NCBI GenBank assembly: GCA_030433005.1
Contig: JAUILQ010000054.1
Location: forward strand, 1-38,069
From: Alphaproteobacteria bacterium
GTDB taxonomy: Bacteria > Pseudomonadota > Alphaproteobacteria > Kiloniellales > DSM-21159
Direction: 5' to 3'
Length of the DNA stretch: 38,069 nucleotides
The notes under the pieces were generated by a model that ran no database searches, was not told the origin of the DNA, and was given only the letters and a program-made list of their open reading frames with translations. Positions 30,747 to 38,069 of this stretch are shown piece after piece; position 1 is the first letter of the stretch, and each line of letters opens with the position of its first letter. The position numbers and the translations under genes were made by a program.

Positions 30747-32705
30747 TCAGGCGTCGCCGGCGCCGCGCAGCCGGTAGCCGTGGCCGCGCACCGTCTCGAT
30801 CAGCCCGGCCTCGTCGCCGAGCTTGCGGCGCAGCGCGGTGACCACCGCGTCGACGACGTTGCTGGCGCCGTCGTAGTCCGCACCCCAGACCTCGGCGATC
30901 AGCTGGTCGCGGCCGACCACGGCGCCGGCCTGCTCCTCGAGGTGGGCCAGGACCTCGAACTCGCGGGGCGTCAGCGGCACCAGCGCACCGGACAGGCGCA
31001 GCGCCCGGCGCGGGCGGTCGAGCAGGCTCTGCGCCGGCAGCCCCAGCTCGGCCGCGACCAGCCGCGACAGCCAGCCGTCGACGGAGCCCGGGCCCATGTC
31101 GAGCAGGGCGCTGCGCACCGGCCGGCCGCCGAGCTCGACGGTCTGCGAGTCCAGCGGCTCGAAGCCGAGCGTCGCCGCCGCCTCGGCGTAGGGCTCCGGG
31201 TCCTCCAGCGCCAGGTAGACGCGGCGCAGCGAGGGCCGCCGCTCCAGGTAGGCCCGCTTGATGTCGAGCCAGCTCGCCGCCTGCACCGGCGAGGGCGCCT
31301 CGCCCGTCGCCTCGCCGAGCCAGCGCCTGAGGAACAGGGCGGTCTCGCCGGCCTCCGGCGGCCGCTCGGCGAGATGCGCGCGCCAGGCGGCGACGACCGG
31401 ATCCTCGCGCGCCAGGCTGTCGGGCACGCGTGCCGCATCGCACAGGCAGTGGAAGCCGACGACGCGGCCCTCCGCGTCGGCGACGACGTGGAAGGCGTGG
31501 AAGGCCTGGGCCAGCCAGCGCTCGACCAGCGCGGCCGCCGCCGGCGTCTCGTGGCGCCGCGCCAGGCCGCGGATCGCCCCGGCATGGCTCGGCCGCGCCG
31601 GCTCGACCGACAGCGTCGCCGCGCCCGGCGGAAAGAAGGCGTCGCGCCACACCGGATTGCCGATCAGGCAGATCAGGTCGGCGGTGTAGCGCCACAGCTC
31701 GTGACGGCCGGCGGCACCCAGCTCGCGGTCGAGATGCCGCCAGGCGGCGCGCTGGTAGCGGCGGTAGCGCTGCGGGTCGGCGGCCTGCAGGTCGTCGGCG
31801 ACCGGCCCGCGCACCGCGTCGTGCAGCCGCAGCCCGTCGCGCTCAAGGCTGCAGAACGGCAGCGCGCGCAGCTGCGCGATCAGCAGCTCGGGCACCGCAT
31901 CGGGCAGCAGCGCGGCGAGCAGGCCGCCGGTCAGGCGCCGGACCACGCTCGCCGCCTCGACCGCCTCGCGCAGCGCCGGGTCCTCGATACCATCGAGAAA
32001 GCGGCGCGCCAGCTCGGCCAGCACCTGCTCGGGCGGCGGCCGGCCATCGGACAGCGCCGCCGCCGCGGCGACGGCGTCGGCGGCGAGGCTCAGCGCCAGG
32101 GGCAGGCCGCCGGTGAGGCCGACGATCCGCTCCGCCTCGCCGGGCGGCACGCCGAGCTGGGCCAGCAGTCGCGTCGAGTCCACCTCGGACAGCGGGCCCA
32201 GGCGGTGCGTGCGCACCAGCCCGCGCCACTCGGCGCGGCTCCAGGGCGGCGACGGCGCGAAGCGCGTGGCCAGCACGAGGCGCAGGTTGTCGGGCAGGCG
32301 CGGCAGCAGCGACTGCCGCAGGGCGCTGTCGACGAGTCCCAGCGCCTCCCAGGAATCGAGCAGCACGACGACCGGCCCCGCCGCTTCGGAGAGACCGGCC
32401 TTCAGGGCCTCGAGGCTCGCCTCCCGGCAGCCCAGGCCGTCCGTCAGCGCCGCGACCAGCCCGCGCCCGGTCGGCTCGATGTCGCGGCCGTCGAGGTAGA
32501 GGCAGGGCAGGCCGCGCTCGGCGAGACGCACCTCGAGCGCCCGCAGCAGCGTCGTCTTGCCGATCCCCGAGGGGCCCTGCAGGAAGCTGACCAGCGGCGC
32601 GTCGGCCCCGGCGACCACGCCGAGCGCCGCCAGCTCCCGCTCGCGCCCGATGACCTGGGCCAGCAGGTTCCTCGAGATCGCCTCTGCTATCGCTCGCTTC
32701 GCCAA
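30747..32705 (-). CDS. Large ATPase regulator: NTPase + GNAT-like middle + OmpR-type winged helix
   Basis: 652 residues. The N-terminal NTPase has Walker A GPSGIGKTT (44-52), Walker B VVVLLDSWE (Asp117) and a LATRFAP sensor-like stretch, as in STAND/MalT-like proteins. The middle (about 365-560) has GNAT-like features (VEPARPSHAGAIRGLARRH, FHVVADAEGRVVGFHCL, YAEAAATLGFEPLD). The last 85 residues are an OmpR/PhoB-type winged helix (LTPREFEVLAHLEEQAGAVVGRDQLIAEVWG, ASNVVDAVVTALRRKLG, VRGHGYRLRG). No receiver domain is present. The start is TTG 32703-32705; there is no in-frame ATG or GTG upstream before a stop, and GAGGA lies about 12 bases before it. It ends 100 bases upstream of the DUF1326-DUF2182 pair on the same strand. 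Those genes may be its targets (inference). Confidence 0.85.
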   Translation of the reverse strand: MAKRAIAEAISRNLLAQVIGRERELAALGVVAGADAPLVSFLQGPSGIGKTTLLRALEVRLAERGLPCLYLDGRDIEPTGRGLVAALTDGLGCREASLEALKAGLSEAAGPVVVLLDSWEALGLVDSALRQSLLPRLPDNLRLVLATRFAPSPPWSRAEWRGLVRTHRLGPLSEVDSTRLLAQLGVPPGEAERIVGLTGGLPLALSLAADAVAAAAALSDGRPPPEQVLAELARRFLDGIEDPALREAVEAASVVRRLTGGLLAALLPDAVPELLIAQLRALPFCSLERDGLRLHDAVRGPVADDLQAADPQRYRRYQRAAWRHLDRELGAAGRHELWRYTADLICLIGNPVWRDAFFPPGAATLSVEPARPSHAGAIRGLARRHETPAAAALVERWLAQAFHAFHVVADAEGRVVGFHCLCDAARVPDSLAREDPVVAAWRAHLAERPPEAGETALFLRRWLGEATGEAPSPVQAASWLDIKRAYLERRPSLRRVYLALEDPEPYAEAAATLGFEPLDSQTVELGGRPVRSALLDMGPGSVDGWLSRLVAAELGLPAQSLLDRPRRALRLSGALVPLTPREFEVLAHLEEQAGAVVGRDQLIAEVWGADYDGASNVVDAVVTALRRKLGDEAGLIETVRGHGYRLRGAGDA

Positions 32706-32838
32706 AACGCGGCGGCAATCCTCGATGCACTCGAGCCGAGCGTAACACGGCAGAGGCGGCGGACTCGACCGCCCGGGCGACGAGAGGCCTTCACGGATCG
32801 GGGCTTGCCGCCAGCGCGCCGCCCGCTAGCTCCGGGTC

Positions 32839-32988
32839 ATGCGCCGCAAGTCCGACCTGCCGAGCAAGCCCTGCGCCGCCTGCGGCCGCTCCTTCGCCTG
32901 GCGACGCAAGTGGGCGCGCTGCTGGGACGAGGTGCGCTACTGCTCGGAGCGCTGCCGGCGGGCGGGCAAGGGCCGGCCGTCCGCTTGA
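32839..32988 (+). CDS. DUF2256 zinc-ribbon-like small protein
   Basis: 49 residues, translated by hand: MRRKSDLPSKPCAACGRSFA, then WRRKWARCWDEVRYCSERCR and a basic tail. Cysteines 12, 15, 35 and 39 form a C-x2-C...C-x3-C zinc-ribbon pattern, with an extra Cys28. The WRRKWARCWDEVRYCS core is the family mark of DUF2256. The function is unknown; the basic character would suit nucleic-acid binding (inference). It is divergent from the large regulator (133-base gap) and ends 9 bases from pcaF, convergently. The ribosome site before ATG 32839 is weak. Confidence 0.85.
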   Translation: MRRKSDLPSKPCAACGRSFAWRRKWARCWDEVRYCSERCRRAGKGRPSA

Positions 32989-32997
32989 GTTGCGCCG

Positions 32998-34198
<1,201 letters not shown>

Positions 34199-34206
<8 letters not shown>

Positions 34207-34909
34207 CGGCGGCCTCCTTCTCGATCGCGGGGGCCGCGACCTCCTTCAGGTCGCGCGCGGCGCGGATCGGCGCGGCGGTCGCGGCCGCGACCTGGTCGAG
34301 GCTGACGCCGGGCGCGATCTCCTTCAGCAGGAAGCCCTCGGGCGTCACGTCGATGACGCCGAAGGAGCTGAACACGCGGCTGACCACGCCGGGCGCGGTC
34401 AGGGGATACGTGCAGCGCTCCAGCAGCTTGGGCTCGCCCTCGCGGGTCGTGTGCTCGGTGATGACCAGCACGTGGCGCACGCCGGCGACCAGGTCCATGG
34501 CGCCGCCGACCGCGGGGATCGCGCCCTCGGCGCCGGTCGACCAGTTGGCGATGTCGCCGTTGGCCGCGACCTGCATGGCGCCGAGGATGCAGTAGTCGAT
34601 GTGGCCGCCGCGAATCATCGCGAAGGAGTCGGCGTGGTGGAAGAAGGCGGCGCCCGGCAACAGGGTCACCGGCTTCTTGCCGGCGTTGATCAGGTCCGGG
34701 TCCTCCTCGCCGGGCGGCGGCGCGTCGCCGAAGCCGAGGATGCCGTTCTCGGTGTGGTAGACGACCTCGCGGCCCTCGGGCACGTGGGCGGCGACCAGCT
34801 CGGGGATGCCGATGCCGAGGTTGACGTAGGCGCCGTCGGGAATGTCCTGGGCGGCGCGCCAGGCCATCTGCGCGCGGGACAGGCCGAGGCGGTTCGGACG
34901 TTCCGTCAT
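34199..34909 (-). CDS. pcaJ: 3-oxoadipate CoA-transferase subunit B PcaJ
   Basis: 236 residues. The catalytic Glu54 is in VVYHTENGILGFG, the class I CoA-transferase signature, with VNLGIGIPELVA before it and GGAMDLVAGVRHV later. With PcaI it moves CoA from succinyl-CoA to 3-oxoadipate. ATG 34907-34909 overlaps the pcaI stop in an ATGA arrangement; a longer open frame upstream is shadow of pcaI. A general 3-oxoacid (SCOT-like) transferase is the alternative, but the adjacent PcaF supports 3-oxoadipate. Confidence 0.9.
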
Positions 34910-35616
34910 GGATAGCTCGCTCCCTGGGCGATCAGCTGCGACTCGTGGGCGGGCTCGGGCACCTCGACGACGCGGTCGACGAAGATGCCGGGGGTGACGA
35001 CCTCCTCGGGGTCGAGCTCGCCGGCCTCGACGATGCGGCGCACCTGCACGACGGCGCACTTGGCGGCCATGCACATGATCGGCCCGAAGTTGCGGCCGGC
35101 CTTGTAGAAGGTCAGGTTGCCGAAGCGGTCGCCGGCCTCGGCGCGGACCAGCGCCAGGTCGCCGCGGATCGCCCGCTCCATGACGTAGCGCCGGCCGTCG
35201 AACTCGCGCTCCTCCTTGCCCTCGGCCAGCACCGTGCCGGCCGCGGTCGGCGTGAAGAAGGCCGGGATGCCGGCGCCGCCGGCGCGGATGCGCTCAGCCA
35301 GCGTGCCCTGGGGCACCAGCTCCAGCTCGATCTCGCCCTTGCGGTAGAGCTCCGGGAAGACCTTGGAGTGGCTGGAGCGCGGGTAGGAGCAGACCATCTT
35401 GGCGACCCGCTTCGCCTGGATCAGCGCGGCCAGGCCGACGTGGCCGTTGCCGGTGTTGTTGCTGACCACGGTCAGCTCCCTGGCCCCCTGGTCGATCAGG
35501 CCGTGGATCAGCTCGATCGGGCTGCCGGACTCGCCGAAGCCGCCGATCAGCACGGTGGCGCCGTCCTCGACGTCGGCCAGTGCCGCCGGCACGTCGGCTA
35601 CGGTCTTGTCGATCAT
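34906..35616 (-). CDS. pcaI: 3-oxoadipate CoA-transferase subunit A PcaI
   Basis: 236 residues. It has the subunit-A signature IGGFGESGSPIELI, then VVSNNTGNGHVGLAALIQ and late AKCAVVQVRRIVEAGELDPEEVVTPGIFV. It partners PcaJ. ATG 35614-35616 has AAGGGAG about 5 bases upstream. It is the first gene of the pcaIJF unit. The 93-base gap before it holds TTAGA-GA-TCTAA (35651-35662), a short dyad in AT-richer sequence that could be part of its promoter or operator. No pca regulator gene is in the window. Confidence 0.92.
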   Translation of the reverse strand: MIDKTVADVPAALADVEDGATVLIGGFGESGSPIELIHGLIDQGARELTVVSNNTGNGHVGLAALIQAKRVAKMVCSYPRSSHSKVFPELYRKGEIELELVPQGTLAERIRAGGAGIPAFFTPTAAGTVLAEGKEEREFDGRRYVMERAIRGDLALVRAEAGDRFGNLTFYKAGRNFGPIMCMAAKCAVVQVRRIVEAGELDPEEVVTPGIFVDRVVEVPEPAHESQLIAQGASYP

Positions 35617-35709
35617 CTCGCTCCCTTCGTCGGCGTTTCTCGTCTCGGGCTTAGAGATCTAATAGCATGCCGGGCGCATCGCTCGACAAGGGCCCCTCAG
35701 GCCGACCCT

Positions 35710-36585
35710 TCAGGCCGCCGCGCCCGCCGGCGCCGGATGCAGGCGGCGCAGCACGACGACGAAGGCCAGCGCGGTGGCGAACATGATCAGGCTGTAGGTC
35801 GCCGCCGGGATCACCGCCAGGCCGCCGCCGAACAGCAGGCCGGCCACGGCGATCGCCAGCGTGCCGTTCTGCAGGCCGCACTCCAGCGAGATCGCGACGC
35901 GCTGCGGCGGACCCGAGGCGAAGGCGCGGGCGAGGCCCCAGGCCAGCGCCATCATCGCCAGGTTGAGCGCCAGGGTGACCAGGCCGGCCTGGGCGAAGTA
36001 GTCGACGATGTTGCCGCGCTCGGCATAGATCGCGCCGGCCAGGACCAGCACGAAGAGCCCGGCCGAGACGCGCCGCGCCGCCGGCTCGACGCGCCGCGCC
36101 GCGCCCGGCGCCAGGGTGCGCAGCAGCAGGCCGGCGATGACCGGCACGGCGACCAGCAGGAACACGCTGAGCGCGGTGCCGGCGACCGAGATCTCGGGGG
36201 CCGCCGCCTCGCCGAGGATCCGGCGGTAGGCCAGCACCACGACCAGCGGGATGGTCACGACCGAGAGCAGCGAGGTCACCGCGGTCAGCGAGATCGAGAG
36301 CGCCACGTCGCCGCGCGCGAAGGCGGTCAGCAGGTTCGAGGTGACGCCGCCGGGGGCGGCCGCGATGATCATCACCCCGAGCGCCAGCTCCGGGTGCAGC
36401 GGCCAGAGCGAGACCAGCGCGAAGGCGACCAGCGGCAGCAGCAGGATCTGCGAGAGCGCGCCGACCAGGAAGTCGCGCGGCCGCCGCGCGACCCGCGCGA
36501 AGTCGGCGAGCGTCAGCCCCAGGCCCAGCGAGAACATGATGAAGGCCAGCGCCAGCGGCAGCACGACCTCGACGACGAAACCCAT
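35710..36585 (-). CDS. Bile acid:sodium symporter (BASS/SBF) family transporter
   Basis: 291 residues with about nine or ten membrane segments. The two crossover motifs AAAPGGVTSNLLTAFARGD and LECGLQNGTLAIAV that hold the sodium sites are clear. Bacterial members import or export diverse organic anions with sodium; the substrate cannot be told from sequence. ATG 36583-36585 has GGAGGAGGA about 6 bases upstream. It lies upstream of pcaI on the same strand (93 bases) and may carry an aromatic or dicarboxylic acid feeding that pathway (inference). It is divergent from the methyltransferase; the 162-base gap shows no motif I can name. Confidence 0.9.
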   Translation of the reverse strand: MGFVVEVVLPLALAFIMFSLGLGLTLADFARVARRPRDFLVGALSQILLLPLVAFALVSLWPLHPELALGVMIIAAAPGGVTSNLLTAFARGDVALSISLTAVTSLLSVVTIPLVVVLAYRRILGEAAAPEISVAGTALSVFLLVAVPVIAGLLLRTLAPGAARRVEPAARRVSAGLFVLVLAGAIYAERGNIVDYFAQAGLVTLALNLAMMALAWGLARAFASGPPQRVAISLECGLQNGTLAIAVAGLLFGGGLAVIPAATYSLIMFATALAFVVVLRRLHPAPAGAAA

Positions 36586-36747
36586 GGAGTCCTCCTCCCC
36601 CGAGCGGCCCCGGACGATAGCCGCCCGCGGCGCGCCGGGAAAGCCGGCCGGATCCCGAAGGCCTTCGCGCGTTGCGCGTGGCGCCGATTGCGGTCAGGCT
36701 TCCGGCAGGGCCGGGGCGATGGGCCGGGCACAGCAGGGGGACGCGCC

Positions 36748-37770
36748 ATGGCGCAGCCGGATCCCGGACACATCATGCAGGTCGGCCTGGGCTTCTTCGC
36801 CTCGAAGACCCTGCTGTCGGCCGTCGAGCTCAAGCTCTTCGCGGCGCTGAACCGCGGGCCGATGACCGCCGCCGAGCTCGCCGGGGCGCTGGAGCTGGCG
36901 CCGCGCGCCGTTCCCGACTTCCCCGACGCGCTGGTCGCGCTCGGCCTGCTCGAGCGCGACGGCGAGGGGCCGGCGGCGCGCTACGCCAACACGCCCGAGA
37001 CGGCGCTGTTCCTCGATCCCGCCAGCCCGGCCTACGTCGGCGGCATCCTGGAGATGGCCAACGACCGGCTCTGGGGTTTCTGGGGCGACCTGACCGAGGC
37101 GCTGAAGACCGGCCGGCCGCAGAACGAGACCAAGCACTCGAACGAGGGGATGTTCGAGAAGCTCTACGCCGACCCGGATCGGCTCGAGCAGTTCCTGCGC
37201 GCCATGGAGGGTGTGTCGGCCGGCAACTTCCGGCTCTTCGCGCAGGCCTTCGACTTCTCGCGCTACGCCTCCCTGGTCGACATCGGCGGCGCCAGCGGCC
37301 AGCTCGCCTGCTGCGTCGCCGAGGCGCAGCCGCACATGGCCTGCCGCTCCTTCGACCTGCCCAAGGTCACGGAGATCGCGCGCCGCCGCATCGCCGAGCG
37401 CGGCCAGGACGGAAAGGTCGAGGCGCTCGCCGGCGACTTCTTCGCCGATCCCTTCCCGCGGGCCGACGTCATCACCATGGGCATGATCCTGCACGACTGG
37501 AACCTGGAGAAGAAGCGGGCGCTGATCGCCAAGGCCTACGAGGCGCTGCCCGAGGGCGGCGCCTTCGTGGTCATCGAGGCGCTGATCGACGACGCCCGGC
37601 GGAGCAACGCCTCCGGCCTGCTGATGTCGCTCAACATGCTGATCGAGTTCGGCGAGGCCTTCGACTACAGCGGCGCCGACTTCGCCGGCTGGTGCCGCGA
37701 GGCCGGCTTCCGCCGCACCGAGGTCATCCCGCTCGCCGGCCCTTCCAGCGCGGCGGTGGCGTACAAGTAG
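36748..37770 (+). CDS. SAM-dependent O-methyltransferase (plant-type/acetylserotonin class)
   Basis: 340 residues. The N-terminal dimerisation winged helix is at about 10-100 (FFASKTLLSAVELKLFAALNRGPMTAAELAGAL). The SAM-binding domain begins at LVDIGGASGQLACCVAE (about 176-192) and continues with GDFFADPFPRADV. His249 in MILHDWNLEKK matches the catalytic base of this O-methyltransferase class. It methylates a hydroxyl of a small, often aromatic, molecule in the cytoplasm. ATG 36748 has CAGGGGGA about 6 bases upstream; the much longer frame before it is antisense shadow. It stands alone, followed by palindromic repeats and an insertion sequence. Confidence 0.92.
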   Translation: MAQPDPGHIMQVGLGFFASKTLLSAVELKLFAALNRGPMTAAELAGALELAPRAVPDFPDALVALGLLERDGEGPAARYANTPETALFLDPASPAYVGGILEMANDRLWGFWGDLTEALKTGRPQNETKHSNEGMFEKLYADPDRLEQFLRAMEGVSAGNFRLFAQAFDFSRYASLVDIGGASGQLACCVAEAQPHMACRSFDLPKVTEIARRRIAERGQDGKVEALAGDFFADPFPRADVITMGMILHDWNLEKKRALIAKAYEALPEGGAFVVIEALIDDARRSNASGLLMSLNMLIEFGEAFDYSGADFAGWCREAGFRRTEVIPLAGPSSAAVAYK

Positions 37771-37784
37771 AGCGCCCGGTTCTC

Positions 37785-37934
37785 CCTCTCCGCCCTCGGG
37801 GGCGGAGAGGGCCGGGGAGAGGTGGGGGAGCGGCGGAGCCGCCGGGCGCCGGCCGAGGGGCCCGACGGCCCGCCTCACCCTCCCACGGCCTTCGGCCGCG
37901 GGCCCCTCCCTCTCCCCCCTGACGGGCGGAGAGG
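37785..37934. repeat. Palindromic intergenic repeat cluster after the methyltransferase gene
   Basis: A perfect stem pairs 37785-37795 (CCCTCTCCGCC) with 37802-37812, the loop closing further by one C-G pair. A second stem near 37908-37934 uses the same CCCTCTCC/GGAGAGGG arms. The GC-only hairpin region between lies at about 37831-37905. No T-run follows. It could act as a terminator for the methyltransferase gene, but it more closely resembles the CCCTCTCC repeats scattered in many alphaproteobacterial genomes. Confidence 0.7.
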
Positions 37935-37950
37935 GGAAGCGAAGGTCCGA

Positions 37951-37995
37951 ACCGGTAAGATAGCTGACAGATTGGACCGGCAAGATCGTTGACAG
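37951..37995 (+). repeat. 25-bp-period direct repeats at the insertion sequence left end
   Basis: ACCGGTAAGATAGCTGACAG (37951-37970) and ACCGGCAAGATCGTTGACAG (37976-37995) match at 17 of 20 bases with a 25-base period. They sit just before the transposase start. Such tandem motifs at an IS end usually form the terminal repeat and transposase-binding sites. The exact IS boundary cannot be fixed without the right end. Confidence 0.65.
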
Positions 37996-38026
37996 GTTTC
38001 CTGCTCGGCAAAGGGGGACTTTGCCG

Positions 38027-38069
38027 ATGCCGTTCAAGGAGACCTGTGTATTGGACGAGACGCTCAGTT
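38027..38069 (+). mobile_element. IS481-like transposase, N-terminus only (runs off the window)
   Basis: ATG 38027 opens MPFKETCVLDETLS and the frame is open to the last base. The MPFKETCV-D start is one I associate with IS481-family transposases, whose N-terminus precedes a helix-turn-helix and an rve/DDE integrase core. Only 14 residues are visible, so the family call is tentative and intactness unknown. The tandem repeats 30-75 bases upstream support this being an IS left end. It marks the right side of the catabolic region as a site of insertion. Confidence 0.6.

Noticed and set aside
35651..35662. GntR-type operator before pcaI
   Set aside because: TTAGAGATCTAA is a dyad but does not match TGGTATRCCA; kept only as a possible promoter element of pcaI.
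34945..36747. Long plus-strand open frame (part of a 941-codon frame) running into the methyltransferase
   Set aside because: It is antisense to pcaI, the BASS gene and their gaps, and its translation is Arg/Gln/Asp-rich low complexity. Only the part from 36748 has a ribosome site and family motifs.
37785..37934. Rho-independent terminator for the methyltransferase gene
   Set aside because: The stems are strong but no T-run follows, so I list it as a palindromic repeat, not as a terminator.

Overview
The window is very GC-rich DNA, roughly 70% by eye, with dense genes, short gaps and many 4-base gene overlaps. The families present point to an alphaproteobacterium, most likely Rhodospirillales-like: three TRAP transporters, a tripartite tricarboxylate transporter (TTT), pca genes, a soluble PAS chemoreceptor, and palindromic intergenic repeats of an alphaproteobacterial style. 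The genus is not determinable from the sequence. I see no tRNA, rRNA, CRISPR array or phage genes. The window reads as an organic-acid uptake and catabolism region.

Region 1 (1-9606, all minus strand): a LysR regulator, then an apparent operon running hydro-lyase (DUF1445) > dctP1 > dctQ1 > dctM1 > DUF2848 > amidase > SDR. After a repeat-bearing gap comes a UxaA-type dehydratase cut by the window edge. A 17-base dyad fitting T-N11-A lies between the LysR gene and the operon. Amidase, hydro-lyase and TRAP together suggest uptake and opening of an amide- or lactam-type acid (inference).

Region 2 (10217-11719, plus): a lone cytoplasmic chemoreceptor with two near-duplicate PAS domains.

Region 3 (11880-29235) is the most interesting part. 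It holds three divisions around a GntR/FCD regulator at 20283-21086. They are (a) dctP2-Q2-M2-pdxA2; (b) dctP3-Q3-M3-amidohydrolase 1; and (c) amidohydrolase 2-tctC-tctB-tctA-crotonase-CaiB-type CoA-transferase-gamma-carbonic-anhydrase protein, with a divergent beta-hydroxyacid dehydrogenase. A motif of the form TGGTATRCCA(AG) occurs seven times, always in the gaps before these units or before the regulator. On the minus strand three copies sit 9-10 bases after TTGACR. I read this as one local regulon combining two transporter classes and two paralogous lactonase-like hydrolases. Its substrate cannot be named from the sequence.

Region 4 (29251-32988): a DUF1326-DUF2182 pair rich in Cys and Met (probably metal-related), a large ATPase/winged-helix regulator with a GNAT-like middle, and a tiny DUF2256 zinc-ribbon-like protein.

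Region 5 (32998-38069): pcaI-pcaJ-pcaF, the last two steps of the beta-ketoadipate pathway, then a bile-acid:Na+ symporter family protein, a divergent SAM-dependent O-methyltransferase, palindromic repeats, and the left end of an insertion sequence whose transposase gene runs off the window.
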